A DNA stretch of 64,000 nt from Lachnoclostridium phytofermentans (GCF_000733755.1 NZ_JPOF01000003.1:372001-436000); one strand, 5' to 3'. Positions 7,608-17,720 are shown, counted from the first letter of the stretch. Program-made: numbers and translations. The notes: a model not told the origin generated them from the sequence alone.

Positions 7608-8337
7608 AACAATGTTAAAGACGGAACTGAGATTATCCTTACGGGGAATGGATATGGTTATCTTCGCCATCTGCATGCCTCTTGTTATCACGATAATCCT
7701 AGGAATTATATATGGAAAAAGACCTGCTTTTGAAGGTGCTAGCTATTCTTTCTTTGCACAATCTTTTGCTGCAATGCCAGCCATATCGATATGTGCTGGT
7801 GGAGTCATGGGACTCCCTTTGGTTGTTTCCGATTATCGTAGCAAAAGAATATTGAAACGATTCCAAGTAACCCCGATTAGTCCAATCATGATTTTACTAG
7901 TTCAAGTTGTGATTTATACTCTTTATTCTGTCGTTTCTTTCTTAACTACTTATATAACAGCTGCCATCTTTTTTGGTTACCAGATGAATGGTTCCTTAGG
8001 CGAATTCTTGGGAGGATATTTTTTAGTGTTAATCACTATTTTTAGCATTGGCATGATGGTCGGAGGAATTTCTCCAAATACAAAGATCGCTAGTATTATT
8101 GCCAGCCTCTTGTACTTCCCTATGTTAATCTTTTCAGGAGCAACGCTACCTTATGAAGTTATGCCAGCTGGCTTACAAAAAATAGCTGATCTTATGCCAT
8201 TAACCCAAGGTATCAAGCTATTAAAAGCTGCATCACTAGGTGTAGCAGTTGATCATGTTCTATTTCCTCTTATATTTTTAGTTGTTCTTGCTATCATTTG
8301 TATTACTGTTTCTATTCGATATTTCCGTTGGGAATAA
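7594..8337 (+). CDS. ABC-2 type transporter permease
   Basis: A 247-residue integral membrane protein with about six hydrophobic segments, beginning MKTFKTMLKTELRLSLRG and continuing with VIFAICMPLVITIILGIIY. The family feature SGATLPYEVMP before the last helices is present. The start at 7594 is preferred over the longer frame because GAGGAGG lies upstream with correct spacing and because it gives the usual short overlap with the ATPase gene. It forms the membrane half of the exporter. Confidence 0.88.
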   Translation: MKTFKTMLKTELRLSLRGMDMVIFAICMPLVITIILGIIYGKRPAFEGASYSFFAQSFAAMPAISICAGGVMGLPLVVSDYRSKRILKRFQVTPISPIMILLVQVVIYTLYSVVSFLTTYITAAIFFGYQMNGSLGEFLGGYFLVLITIFSIGMMVGGISPNTKIASIIASLLYFPMLIFSGATLPYEVMPAGLQKIADLMPLTQGIKLLKAASLGVAVDHVLFPLIFLVVLAIICITVSIRYFRWE

Positions 8338-8493
8338 TACTGAATGAAGTGGCTACTCCACTCCAACTCTAGGTCCGCAAAATATAAACTAAAGGTGAAA
8401 TCACGTTATGAAGAGTTGGATACCGCACTTTACAACACTCACAGAGTGGATGTACTTCCCTCGATTCAGAGTGTCTCTCCTTTATCCTATCGA

Positions 8494-9252
8494 TTAATAT
8501 TTAGTCCCAACCACCCTACAAAAAGTAAAGTTCCCGGTATCTGCAAGGAGCATCTCAACATCCCCGCCACGCTTTAACATTCCAGCATCTTTTAATGTCT
8601 TATCCCATAATAACCAATTTTCATATCCGTTTGGCATGGTATCTGCCACCTCAACCTTTAGTTGATCCGAATGTTCCCACAATTTACGCCACCATTCTGG
8701 TGTATGGTGCGTATATAAGTAAGGTTCCCAATAAGGCTTTATTCTCTCTGGAATTTCGTCTTTAAACTCTTGCAATACCGATGGAACCACAATACCTATT
8801 TGGCCTTGTGGCTTTAGATAGGATAGGATTTCTTCCAAATACATTTCATTTGTACCAAAATAATGATAAGCATCCAGGCTCACAATTGCATCAAAAAAAC
8901 CTCTGGCAAAAGGAAGTTTCATAGCATCTGCATGGATTGGAGTTACTAAATCTTCTACCTCCATCTCTTTCACACGAAGAAAGTTGTCGGTGGCATGAAT
9001 CCATAGATCCGTAGCATAAACAGACACTCCGAATTCCTTCGCTAAGAATACCGAACTTAATCCTTTTCCACAACCTAAATCAAGTACTTTCATTCCTTTC
9101 TTAAACTGCATCTTTTCAGAAAGAAACTCAGTTAACCACATAGCATTAGGACCCATTTCATTTTCACTGACCCACTCTATATCGTAGGTGGAAGCACGTG
9201 GAAACTGTTCTAAGCTTAGCATCTGCTGGGCTTTTGCTATTGTTTCGTTCAT
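8494..9252 (-). CDS. SAM-dependent methyltransferase
   Basis: A 252-residue class I methyltransferase. Motif I is VLDLGCGKGLSSVFLA, followed by YATDL (acidic residue of motif II) and FFDAIVSLDAYHYFG (motif IV region). The C-terminal part has WEPYLYTHHTPEWWRKLW, found in a clostridial and bacillar family of small-molecule methyltransferases near cyclopropane-synthase-like proteins. The start at 9252 (MNETIAKAQQ) has GGAGG five bases upstream; the upstream ATG overlaps that ribosome site. The substrate is unknown. It is convergent with the ABC exporter operon. Confidence 0.85.
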   Translation of the reverse strand: MNETIAKAQQMLSLEQFPRASTYDIEWVSENEMGPNAMWLTEFLSEKMQFKKGMKVLDLGCGKGLSSVFLAKEFGVSVYATDLWIHATDNFLRVKEMEVEDLVTPIHADAMKLPFARGFFDAIVSLDAYHYFGTNEMYLEEILSYLKPQGQIGIVVPSVLQEFKDEIPERIKPYWEPYLYTHHTPEWWRKLWEHSDQLKVEVADTMPNGYENWLLWDKTLKDAGMLKRGGDVEMLLADTGNFTFCRVVGTKY

Positions 9253-9273
9253 AGATTCCTCCATTCATAAGAC

Positions 9274-9317
9274 GATATAAATTATCCATAAGACAGTCTA
9301 AAGAGATAATTTATATC
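9274..9317. repeat. 13-base perfect inverted repeat upstream of methyltransferase
   Basis: GATATAAATTATC (9274-9286) and GATAATTTATATC (9305-9317) are exact reverse complements with an 18-base centre containing AGACAGTCT. It is placed 22 bases before the methyltransferase start, suitable for an operator or a leader hairpin. Confidence 0.45.
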
Positions 9318-9328
9318 TAACGTCAAAG

Positions 9329-9366
9329 AAAAAAGCACACCAAGGCTCTGTGCCGGTGTGCTTTTC
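9329..9366. terminator. Bidirectional terminator
   Basis: AAAAGCACACC pairs with GGTGTGCTTTT across a 12-base loop, with A and T runs on either side. It separates the fuc genes from the methyltransferase gene. Confidence 0.7.
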
Positions 9367-9560
9367 CTGCTTCATTTTTGTGAATACAAACGCGTAATAG
9401 TATCTTATATTTAATATCTTACTATACTATTATTGCTGCTGTATCACTCATTTTTTCTTATTCCGGACTTCTTATTAAGAATCATTATAATACATTTTCT
9501 TAATATGTCCACTTATTTTTACCTTTTTCTGGCGTAAATCTTGATAGTAATATTTTAATC

Positions 9561-10001
9561 CTAGTCTACTACAACACCTTTTTGTAGAATTATGTTAGCA
9601 TATAGGGCTTTTTCCCCAGTCGCTATAATCGCATATGCTTTTTTCGCTTCTTCATAAAAAGCAAATCTTTCAACTGTACCGATTACATTTTCTCCGCGTT
9701 CCTCATACTGACGAACTATTTGCTTATATTCCTCCCAAATCGGTATTTCTACGGTATCCCCCGGAACCTTTTCCATTAATAAAACCGGTTTATCAACATA
9801 AGTATCTAAAGGAAATACTTTTAAAATTGCATGTAGGAGACTTGGTACATCATGCCCATCGCATCGAATTACAATCGCATCTTTTCCAACACTTTGTGCT
9901 GGGAAATTACCGTCGGCAAGAACAATTCGATCACTGTGTCCCATTTCGCATAAAACCTTCAATAATTCTGGTGATAATATTTTAGGTACTCCTTTTAACA
10001 T
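9561..10001 (-). CDS. fucU: L-fucose mutarotase (RbsD/FucU family)
   Basis: A 146-residue FucU/RbsD protein that interconverts alpha- and beta-anomers of L-fucose to feed the isomerase. The N-terminus LKGVPKILSPELLKVLCEMGHSD, the ADGNFPA segment and the late ATGEKALYANIILQKGV are family hallmarks. The His of EMGHSD is the expected catalytic residue. It is the last gene of the fucI-fucK-fucU run (84-base gap after fucK) with its own GGAGG ribosome site. Length matches FucU. Confidence 0.9.
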   Translation of the reverse strand: MLKGVPKILSPELLKVLCEMGHSDRIVLADGNFPAQSVGKDAIVIRCDGHDVPSLLHAILKVFPLDTYVDKPVLLMEKVPGDTVEIPIWEEYKQIVRQYEERGENVIGTVERFAFYEEAKKAYAIIATGEKALYANIILQKGVVVD

Positions 10002-10085
10002 AACATTCCTCCAAATAAAGTATTGTACATTAGTTACACACTTTTTTCATGAGATTGCTAACTAATATTCTAATTTCTAAAACCT

Positions 10086-11555
10086 TCACCTACATAAGTT
10101 TAAAAATCTTTGATATGCCTCCTCCCACTTATCTTCCTCGTGTGGCTCGTAACATATCATATCTTCTGAGTTTCTAATGCATTCTCTGGCCTTTGTTATG
10201 TCACTGATTTCTCCTAACGCAATCAATTGAAGTGCAACATTTCCATAAACTGTAGCTTCTGCTGGCCCTGCAACCACCTTCTTTTTACACGCATTTGCTG
10301 TCATCTGGCAAAGCATACGGCTTTTTGTTCCACCGCCAACCATATAGATCGTATCATAGCTTTTCTGTGTGCAATCCTCAATTTGTTCCATCACATAACG
10401 GTATTTGAGTGCCAAGCTTTCATTAATGAGGCGTACATATTCACTGGTCTCCTGTGGAACGTCTTGATTTGTCCTTTTACAATAATCCCGGATTCTCTCC
10501 GGTATATTACCAGGGGCAACAAACTCAGGTGCATCCGGATCTATAAAAGCTTTCCATGGAGCCGATTTCTGCGCTTCTTCTTCAAGTTCTGAGAAAGTAT
10601 AGTTAAGTCCTTCTCTAGCCCACTGTCTTCGACTTTCTTGAATCAGCCATAGCCCAATGATATTTTTTAAAAAAGAAATCTTTCCACCATATCCGCCCTC
10701 ATTAGTCATATTATATTGTTTTGACTTTTTAGAGATTATTGGCTTTAAAAGTTCTGTACCAAATAAGGACCACGTTCCACAGCTAAGGAATAAGAAATCT
10801 TCCTCTTTTGCTGGAACAGCTACCATTGCACACTGCGTATCATGACCGGCAACTGCTACCACACTAGCAGGCTTAATCATTAATTCTTCTAGAATTTCTG
10901 TTCGAATCGGAGAAAGAATTGTTCCAGGTTCTATAACATTTGTTAGAATGCCTTCTGGTAATCCAAACGACTGAATTATTTCCTTCGACCAAACCTTTTT
11001 TCTTGCATCAAGCATCTGAGTAGTAGAAGCAATCGTATATTCACTTGCTTTCACACCGGTTAGAAAATAATTTAGTAAATCAGGCATTAATAGAAGTGTT
11101 TTCGCTTGCGATAAAAATCTTTGTCTTGAATTTCTTAGAGAAAGTAATTGAAATACGGTATTAATCTCCATAAACTGATTTCCACTCAGTTCATAAAACC
11201 TTTCCTTATCGTACTGAGAAAACGCAAGTTCAAACATTCCTTCCGTTCGTTGATCCCGATAATGTACCGGGTTTTCTAACAAGTTACCGTCTTCATCTAA
11301 AAGTCCAAAATCAACACCCCAAGTATCAATTCCTACACTGTGGAAGTCAACCTGAGCTGCTTTTTGTAGACCAATTTTTATATCATGCATCAGACGCAAT
11401 ACGTCCCAATATAACGTCTGATTAAGCTGCACCGGTTCATTTAAAAACCGGTGCAGTTCCGCTAACTTTATTCGTTTTCCATCAAAACTTCCAAGTATCG
11501 CTCTTCCGCTAGAAGCTCCAAGATCAATGGCTAAGACATTTTTCCCTTTCTCCAT
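10086..11555 (-). CDS. Fuculokinase / rhamnulokinase (FGGY family, RhaB-like)
   Basis: A 489-residue FGGY sugar kinase. N-terminal phosphate loop NVLAIDLGASSGRAILG; VGIDTWGVDFGLLD (substrate Asp); C-terminal ATP-binding VGGGTKSRMLCQMTANA. The overall pattern is closest to L-rhamnulokinase RhaB, not E. coli FucK. Because it starts three bases after fucI and precedes fucU, the likely natural substrate is L-fuculose, giving L-fuculose-1-phosphate, though rhamnulose use is possible. The start has no good ribosome site of its own and probably relies on coupling to fucI. The aldolase needed next is not in the window. Confidence 0.85.
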   Translation of the reverse strand: MEKGKNVLAIDLGASSGRAILGSFDGKRIKLAELHRFLNEPVQLNQTLYWDVLRLMHDIKIGLQKAAQVDFHSVGIDTWGVDFGLLDEDGNLLENPVHYRDQRTEGMFELAFSQYDKERFYELSGNQFMEINTVFQLLSLRNSRQRFLSQAKTLLLMPDLLNYFLTGVKASEYTIASTTQMLDARKKVWSKEIIQSFGLPEGILTNVIEPGTILSPIRTEILEELMIKPASVVAVAGHDTQCAMVAVPAKEEDFLFLSCGTWSLFGTELLKPIISKKSKQYNMTNEGGYGGKISFLKNIIGLWLIQESRRQWAREGLNYTFSELEEEAQKSAPWKAFIDPDAPEFVAPGNIPERIRDYCKRTNQDVPQETSEYVRLINESLALKYRYVMEQIEDCTQKSYDTIYMVGGGTKSRMLCQMTANACKKKVVAGPAEATVYGNVALQLIALGEISDITKARECIRNSEDMICYEPHEEDKWEEAYQRFLNLCR

Positions 11556-11558
11556 GGA

Positions 11559-13352
11559 TTAGCGATACATCGGACCATAAGCTGCGCAAGCTCTATAGTC
11601 CTGTCCTTCCTTATCCATTCCAAAAGCATTCCATGCAGCTGGGCGGAAAATCTTCTCCTCTGGGACATTATGCATCGCTACTGGAATTCTTAACATGGAA
11701 CAAAGGGTAATTAAATCTGCTCCAATGTGTCCGTAACTAATCGCGCCGTGATTAGCACCCCAATTGTTCATAACATCATAAGCTGTTTTAAATGCGCCTT
11801 CCCCTGTTGTTCTTGGAGCAAACCAAGTACAAGGCCATGTATAATCTGTTCTCTTCCATAGAATATCTGACACTTCGTCTGGAAGTTTCACTGTATAACC
11901 TTCTGCAATCTGTAACATAGGACCAAGGCCTTTTACAAGATTTAATCTTATCATAGTACAAGGCATCTGCGCTGTGGTTAAAAATCTTGAAGAAAATCCG
12001 CCACCACGGAAATATCCATTATCAGCGGCATTCCATGTAGTAGCATTTAAGATAGCCTCTTGATCTTTTTCATTTACTTCATACCAAGGTTTCATCACAC
12101 CATTACCAGAAGCATCTTTTGCTTCACCACAGGCATCAAGACAAGCAGCACCGGAGTTAATTAAGTGAATGATTCCACCGGATTCTTTCGCTACTCCCTC
12201 AAGGTTATAACCAGTTGCTTTCTTTACTGCCTCTGGGCTCCAGTAAGTACGAACATCGGCAAAAATTTGAGCTGTATTTGTTAATAGTTTACTAAATAGC
12301 ATACCTAGACCATTTAGTACGTCATTTTCTGTTGCTAAAATATAAGGTTCTCTTGCCCCATTCCAGTCAAAAGAAGTGTTAAGTAATGCTTCTGGGAAAT
12401 CACAGTTTGGATAGAAGTCAGTCCATTGACGTTGTCCTTGAAAACCTGCCGCTATCGCATTATGACCGGACATCTCCTCTTCACAGCCTTCTGGAAGATT
12501 TGCATTCCCGTTCATTAAATCCTTAATGATACACATCATTTTCACAAGAAATTCCCAGTCCTTATCTTTCTGCTCAGGTGTTTTTTGAACTTCTTTTGGA
12601 TTCTTATCAAATCCTTCCTTACATTTCTCCTTCGTCCATGCAAGTGCCTTCTCATATTCTTCTTTGTCGTAGATTTCCTCTGTCATACGACGAATAATCT
12701 CTACCTCATCGACAGATTCAACACGCATTCCAAGATACTCTTCAATAAATGCTGGATCAATTATGGAACCGCCAATACCCATGCAGATAGAACCAATCTG
12801 TAGATAGGATTTACCTCTCATAGTAGCTGCTGCTACTGCGGCACGTCCGAAACGAAGTAATTTTTCTTTCACATCCTCTGAAATTTCTTGATTGTCCGCA
12901 TTCTGAACATCATGACCATAGATACCAAAGGCAGGCAACCCTTTTTGAGCATGAGTTGCTAATACCGAGGCAAGATAAACTGCACCTGGACGTTCTGTGC
13001 CGTTAAATCCCCAAACACCTTTGATGGTCATTGGGTCCATATCCATTGTCTCTGCTCCATAGCACCAGCAAGGTGTTACTGTTAAAGTAATGTCTACTCC
13101 TGCTTTTTTAAATTGTTCTGCACAAGCCGCAGTCTCCCCTGCTCGTCCAATCGTAGTATCCGATATAATAACTTTTACTGGTTCTCCATTCGAATAACGT
13201 AGGTTTTCCTCAAATAATTTCGCTGCTGCTTTTGCCATTCCCATTGTCTGATCCTCTAAGGATTCTCTTACCTTAAGATATCCTCTTCTACCGTCAATGG
13301 TTGGTCTGATTCCGATAATCGGATACTCTCCTATTAGTCTGTTTTTTGCCAT
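11559..13352 (-). CDS. fucI: L-fucose isomerase
   Basis: A 597-residue protein, close to the family's usual 590, converting L-fucose to L-fuculose with Mn2+. Recognisable segments are [41 protein letters not shown] (split by the usual substrate loop), and [20 protein letters not shown] at the C-terminus. The start at 13352 ([11 protein letters not shown]) has AAGGAGG at good spacing; the longer frame upstream has no ribosome site and reads through the promoter. It is the first gene of the fuc operon and is divergent from an AraC regulator. Confidence 0.95.
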   Translation of the reverse strand: MAKNRLIGEYPIIGIRPTIDGRRGYLKVRESLEDQTMGMAKAAAKLFEENLRYSNGEPVKVIISDTTIGRAGETAACAEQFKKAGVDITLTVTPCWCYGAETMDMDPMTIKGVWGFNGTERPGAVYLASVLATHAQKGLPAFGIYGHDVQNADNQEISEDVKEKLLRFGRAAVAAATMRGKSYLQIGSICMGIGGSIIDPAFIEEYLGMRVESVDEVEIIRRMTEEIYDKEEYEKALAWTKEKCKEGFDKNPKEVQKTPEQKDKDWEFLVKMMCIIKDLMNGNANLPEGCEEEMSGHNAIAAGFQGQRQWTDFYPNCDFPEALLNTSFDWNGAREPYILATENDVLNGLGMLFSKLLTNTAQIFADVRTYWSPEAVKKATGYNLEGVAKESGGIIHLINSGAACLDACGEAKDASGNGVMKPWYEVNEKDQEAILNATTWNAADNGYFRGGGFSSRFLTTAQMPCTMIRLNLVKGLGPMLQIAEGYTVKLPDEVSDILWKRTDYTWPCTWFAPRTTGEGAFKTAYDVMNNWGANHGAISYGHIGADLITLCSMLRIPVAMHNVPEEKIFRPAAWNAFGMDKEGQDYRACAAYGPMYR

Positions 13353-13397
13353 ATGTAACTTCCTCCTTACTAGTTCTTTTTCTATTTGCTTAACCTT

Positions 13398-13436
13398 ATT
13401 ATAATATTTTACGTAAAAGTAATCTTGTGTTATAAT
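13398..13436. promoter_or_regulatory. Divergent promoter region fucI / AraC regulator
   Basis: TTTACG (13408-13413), a 17-base spacer and TATAAT (13431-13436) point to the AraC gene. TATAAT on the minus strand (13398-13403) serves fucI with a weak -35. The 12-base palindrome TTTTACGTAAAA (13407-13418) sits between the two and is a candidate regulator site. Confidence 0.55.
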
Positions 13437-13474
13437 GGCATAAAAATATAACAATATTCACAGGAAGGTTACTT

Positions 13475-14326
13475 ATGCAAGACATCCGTTTTCACGAGTG
13501 CAGACAAAGGGGTACCGTGGATTTTCCAATAGAATACCACTATATAAATCATTCACATCCACAATATGAGATGCCTTTCCACTGGCATATCGAATATGAA
13601 ATTATTCGGATTTTAGAAGGAGAGTTTAAACTAATTCTAGAAGGGAAAGAATATCTTCTTAAGAAGAATGATATTGCCTTTATTAAAGATGGTAATCTAC
13701 ACGGAGGTACACCAAAAGATTGTACCTATGAATGTATCGTATTTGACTTTAATATCTTACGACAGAGAAGTTTTCTAACCGATACGTTCCTTAGAAAAAT
13801 AGCACACCATAAGATTAGTATTCATCCAGTACATAGTAAGTCAAGTATTACATCCCCATTAACTTCGATGTTTGATGCGATTCGCTCTGAAGGAGAAGGG
13901 TATGAGCTAACTGTCCTAGGTTCCTTATTATTATTTTTTGCAGCTCTACAGCAGGAAGAATGCTATAGTAAGTCAAAGGACTCCGAGTTAAAGACTCAAA
14001 AATCAATAGAACAATTAAAAGCTTCTTTAGAGATTATTGTAACTGATTATGCCAAACCACTTACCTTACAGGAGTTATCGAAGGCATGCGGTCTCTCTCC
14101 CAAATATTTCTGTCGTTTTTTTCAGGAGTACACCAATCGTACCCCTATCGACTATCTAAATTATTATCGTATTGAACAGGCTTGTTATCAGATTAGTCAA
14201 TCAGAAGATACGTTAACCGATATTGCATTTCGTTGTGGGTTTAATGATTTTAGTTACTTTATAAAAACATTTAAAAAATACAAAGGGATTACACCAAAAA
14301 AATATCAGATGATCTGGAAAGAATAA
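13475..14326 (+). CDS. AraC-family regulator, likely controls fuc operon
   Basis: A 283-residue regulator with an N-terminal cupin sensor (about residues 20-95, with HPQYEMPFHWHIEYEIIRI and LKKNDIAFIKDGNLHGG) and a C-terminal double HTH (about 185-283, with LTLQELSKACGLSPKYFCRFF and LTDIAFRCGFNDFSYFIKTFKKYKG). It is divergent from fucI with a shared 122-base promoter region, so regulation of fucose use is the natural inference. A terminator follows. Confidence 0.88.
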   Translation: MQDIRFHECRQRGTVDFPIEYHYINHSHPQYEMPFHWHIEYEIIRILEGEFKLILEGKEYLLKKNDIAFIKDGNLHGGTPKDCTYECIVFDFNILRQRSFLTDTFLRKIAHHKISIHPVHSKSSITSPLTSMFDAIRSEGEGYELTVLGSLLLFFAALQQEECYSKSKDSELKTQKSIEQLKASLEIIVTDYAKPLTLQELSKACGLSPKYFCRFFQEYTNRTPIDYLNYYRIEQACYQISQSEDTLTDIAFRCGFNDFSYFIKTFKKYKGITPKKYQMIWKE

Positions 14327-14341
14327 GGTTATTGTGTAAAT

Positions 14342-14369
14342 AAAGGGAAGCACCTCCATGCTTCCCTTT
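14342..14369. terminator. Convergent terminator hairpin
   Basis: AAAGGGAAGC pairs perfectly with GCTTCCCTTT around an 8-base loop, between the convergent AraC and GH67 genes. The T tail is short on both strands. Confidence 0.6.
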
Positions 14370-14422
14370 GCTCTCCAATCCTTCTTTGTTTTACGGTTCG
14401 ATAATAGAAAACGAAACAAATT

Positions 14423-16441
14423 CTAATATATCTTCCTTCCCTTTTCATCCTCCATCGCAGTCTTCCTATAAAAATAAGAGCAAATCACATCTCTCCATTC
14501 CTTTGCATGTTCCAGTTGTTCCTGTAATCGAAGCAATACTCTATGAAAAGGTACTTCCTCAAGTTCACCTTTTAAAGTTTCCCACAACCGAATCATCTCT
14601 TCTACATTCTCAACACCTTCAAAGTGCGAATCATAGATATGCTGAATCAAAGTCTTACCAGACTTTAACCTATAGGTATAAGGAATGCGATGGAAAAATA
14701 ATAACAGCTCTTCTGGACATGTTTCCACTGATTCATATAGCTCTTCATTTGGCTTATGATATTGTGCCGTATACCCGGTTCCATTCTTCGTTCGGTCCAC
14801 ACCGATTGCTTTATGGTCAGCTCGGTGGTAGGTTCCCCAACGGTCATATTCATATCCATCCACATTTGGTCCATAATGATGAGAAGGATTCACCATCCAT
14901 CCAATACCTAGCGGAGAAGTATAGTTCTCATAAGCTGGCCAGGATATCATTAGAATTTTAGTTATATTATCTATGGCTTGTTCCTTCGTACCGTAGGTTA
15001 AGGTAATCCATTCTTTCGCAATCTCCTCTGATGTTAGTTCTGGTTCAAAACTAAGCCTTCCATATCCATAGAGGTTCGCTGCTGCCAAATCATGACCAGT
15101 CCAGTTTTCATCAGTTCCTGTATTTGCTACTGCTGCCATTCCAGTGTTTTTATTACCATAGGTATTACCGCTTACGATATCTAGTACTGTATCATTTTCT
15201 TCTTTGCAATAAGTCCTAAACTTTAAGATGTCCTTGAACATCGGAATTAAGTAACAAACATGTCTTTGCTGACCTGTATATTCCTGTGCAATCTGAACCT
15301 CTAGCATCAGATTTGTTTTCTTCATCCCACCGAATAAAGGGGATACAGGTTCTCTGACCTGAAAATCCATTGGACCATTTTTCACCTGTAAGATTACATT
15401 CTCAGAGAAACTACCATCTAATGACTGGAAGTTATCATAACTTGCCCTTGCTCTGTCTGTCTTCGTATCTCTCCAATCCTGTTTGCAGTTATACACAAAA
15501 CATCTCCAGATAATCAAGCCTCCATAAGGTTTTACTGCTTCAGCTAACATGTTGGCACCTTGTGCATGGGTTCTTTGATAGGTAAATGGCCCCGGTCTTC
15601 CCTCGGAATCTGCCTTCACTAAAAACCCTCCAAAGGAAGGTATCTCTTTAAATAATAACTGTACTGCTTCCTTCCACCACAGGCAGACTGCTTCCGCACA
15701 TGGGTCAGCAGTTGTTAATCCACCTAGTTCCATAGGCGCTGCAAAATTTAAGGATAGAAAAAGTTTAATCCCATAGGCTGCAAAAATTTCACCCATCTGC
15801 TTTAATTTGTCTATGTAGCGGTTTGTTATTAAATTAGTAGCAATACCACGAACATTCACATTATTAATCACTACTGCATTGATACCAACGGAAGAAACGA
15901 GCCTTGCATAAGCTTTGGTACGTTCATTCACTATCACTTCCCCATGTTCAAAAAAGAAGGAATTTCCGGAATACCCCCTCTCGATACTGCCGTCCATATT
16001 GTCCCAATGATTTAACATTCGAAGAGGATTCTTTGGCAAGATCCTTTTATTCAGAGTATGAGCATCTATGTTAAGAATGGCACTGCGTATCAAGTCAAAA
16101 GTTCCATAGAGAATACCCTGGGAAGTGAACGCTTCAATTCGAATCATCTCTTCTTTCGATGTAATTCGATATCCTTCCGATGACAGTTCTTTATCATCGC
16201 AAATTTTAAGATGAATTCCTTTTCTATTACTACCTGAACTTACATTTATATTCTCTAGTATCGTATCAAAAAAGCTGCTTTTCATTTCAATAGAGAATAA
16301 CTCTTTTGCAGCTGTTTTTAGTTCAAATACTGCATTTTTTACAATAGAGTCCTCTTTATTATAAGTCACGAATGTAAAATAATTTCGCATCGCTAGTCCG
16401 TCGTTTTTACGGTAATTTAACCACGCTTTCTCAAATCCCAT
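14423..16441 (-). CDS. aguA: Alpha-glucuronidase, glycoside hydrolase family 67
   Basis: A 672-residue enzyme that removes (4-O-methyl)glucuronic acid from the non-reducing end of xylo-oligosaccharides. Family 67 landmarks: MLNHWDNMDGSIERGY, the acid residue in VKADSEGRPGP, and the two catalytic acidic residues in KNGPMDFQVREP and EVQIAQEYTGQ. There is no signal peptide, so it acts inside the cell on imported oligosaccharides. The start at 16441 has AGGAGG upstream. It is divergent from the AraC regulator at 16830. No xylanase or xylosidase is adjacent. Confidence 0.93.
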   Translation of the reverse strand: MGFEKAWLNYRKNDGLAMRNYFTFVTYNKEDSIVKNAVFELKTAAKELFSIEMKSSFFDTILENINVSSGSNRKGIHLKICDDKELSSEGYRITSKEEMIRIEAFTSQGILYGTFDLIRSAILNIDAHTLNKRILPKNPLRMLNHWDNMDGSIERGYSGNSFFFEHGEVIVNERTKAYARLVSSVGINAVVINNVNVRGIATNLITNRYIDKLKQMGEIFAAYGIKLFLSLNFAAPMELGGLTTADPCAEAVCLWWKEAVQLLFKEIPSFGGFLVKADSEGRPGPFTYQRTHAQGANMLAEAVKPYGGLIIWRCFVYNCKQDWRDTKTDRARASYDNFQSLDGSFSENVILQVKNGPMDFQVREPVSPLFGGMKKTNLMLEVQIAQEYTGQQRHVCYLIPMFKDILKFRTYCKEENDTVLDIVSGNTYGNKNTGMAAVANTGTDENWTGHDLAAANLYGYGRLSFEPELTSEEIAKEWITLTYGTKEQAIDNITKILMISWPAYENYTSPLGIGWMVNPSHHYGPNVDGYEYDRWGTYHRADHKAIGVDRTKNGTGYTAQYHKPNEELYESVETCPEELLLFFHRIPYTYRLKSGKTLIQHIYDSHFEGVENVEEMIRLWETLKGELEEVPFHRVLLRLQEQLEHAKEWRDVICSYFYRKTAMEDEKGRKIY

Positions 16442-16591
16442 TGTTAATCTCCTCCTCTTCCAATCTTAAATGTAAAACAACACCTTAATGATACATACTT
16501 TTTTTAATACTCATTATATCCTTAGGTTACTTATAAACCAACTATACGTTATGAATCCTAAGCACACTTCTTATTTTTTGCTCTATTTTTC

Positions 16592-16644
16592 TCAAATAAT
16601 GCTATTTTTTAGCGTTATGAAATTTTGTTAATCAAATAATGCTA
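16592..16644. promoter_or_regulatory. Direct repeat, candidate AraC operator
   Basis: TCAAATAATGCTA occurs at 16592-16604 and again at 16632-16644. The 40-base period is close to four helical turns. It lies in the 388-base divergent region between GH67 and the AraC gene, the arrangement expected of AraC-type binding sites. The rest of the gap shows nothing else. Confidence 0.45.
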
Positions 16645-16829
16645 CTTTCATCCAATTTCTCTTTACAATTTTTTCTTAATGATCTATACTAAACATATTA
16701 ATTGCACGATTTTCACTCAGAATAAAAACAATATTTGTGCATATCTAATAGATTTTTTTGTATTTAAGTTATCGCAACATATGACCAAATGAAGCTTATT
16801 AGTGTAAATCTTAAAAGGGAGGGGCCTCT

Positions 16830-17720
16830 ATGATAGAAATATTAAACGGTACACGAGAAACGGTTGCATACGATGAGAACATCGGTATACGACTTTACTT
16901 AAATGAGGAGTACGAAGATTATCCAATTCACTGGCATACTGCTGCAGAAATTATTATGCCAATTGAGAATACATATGAGGTTGTCGTAAATAATACACGC
17001 TACCATCTGGATGTTGGCGATATTATCCTACTACCTTCTGGTGAGCTTCATCAACTCTATGCTCCAACAAAGGGGCAACGGATTATCTTCCAATTTGATT
17101 ATTCCTTACTCTATAATCTCAATGGATTTGACTCTGTATTTCATATGTTCCATCCTTGTACTATCATTACAGATGAAACAATGCCTGATATTCATGAGGA
17201 TCTTCACAATCTCATGCTTCGTATTATGAAAGAATACTTTAGTGACTCTCCTTTAAAAGAAGCAGCAATTTACTCTATGCTCGTTAATTTCTTCGTCATC
17301 CTAGGGCGAAACCATATCACCTCAGAGAAAAAGTTTCCGAATGCAAAGAGTCCGAAGCGTCATGAATACATCGATAAATTTCTCATGGTCTGTACCTATA
17401 TTAATGAACATTGCACTGAACCAATTAACGTAGATGACCTAGCTAAGTTAGCCGGCTTTAGCAAGTATCACTTCATGCGCTTATTTAAAGAGTTTTCAAA
17501 TATTTCTTACTATGACTATTTGAATAAACAGCGAATCATGCACGCAGAAAAATTGCTCATTGATCCTAACCTAACCATTACTGAGATTGCGATGCACTCC
17601 GGTTTTAATAGCCTTGCAACCTTTAACCGAATATTTAAAGAACAGAAACAGTGCACCCCTAGTGAGTATAAGCGCCTTCATGGTCCGAACATCATTCGGT
17701 TTAATACTTCTCAGGCATAA
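16830..17720 (+). CDS. AraC-family regulator, likely controls GH67 gene
   Basis: A 296-residue AraC protein: cupin domain (about 20-95, with YPIHWHTAAEIIMPIE and LDVGDIILLPSGELHQL) and C-terminal HTH pair (about 190-285, with INVDDLAKLAGFSKYHFMRLF and ITEIAMHSGFNSLATFNRIFK). The start follows AAAGGGAGGGG. It lies divergent from alpha-glucuronidase and upstream of the GH2 gene, so it may answer xylan- or hemicellulose-derived oligosaccharides. That ligand is an inference. Confidence 0.88.
   Translation: MIEILNGTRETVAYDENIGIRLYLNEEYEDYPIHWHTAAEIIMPIENTYEVVVNNTRYHLDVGDIILLPSGELHQLYAPTKGQRIIFQFDYSLLYNLNGFDSVFHMFHPCTIITDETMPDIHEDLHNLMLRIMKEYFSDSPLKEAAIYSMLVNFFVILGRNHITSEKKFPNAKSPKRHEYIDKFLMVCTYINEHCTEPINVDDLAKLAGFSKYHFMRLFKEFSNISYYDYLNKQRIMHAEKLLIDPNLTITEIAMHSGFNSLATFNRIFKEQKQCTPSEYKRLHGPNIIRFNTSQA

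Noticed and set aside
8344-8577. A 77-codon plus-strand ORF between the ABC permease and the methyltransferase gene
   Set aside because: It has no ribosome site, overlaps the 3' end of the methyltransferase gene on the other strand and has no recognisable motif.
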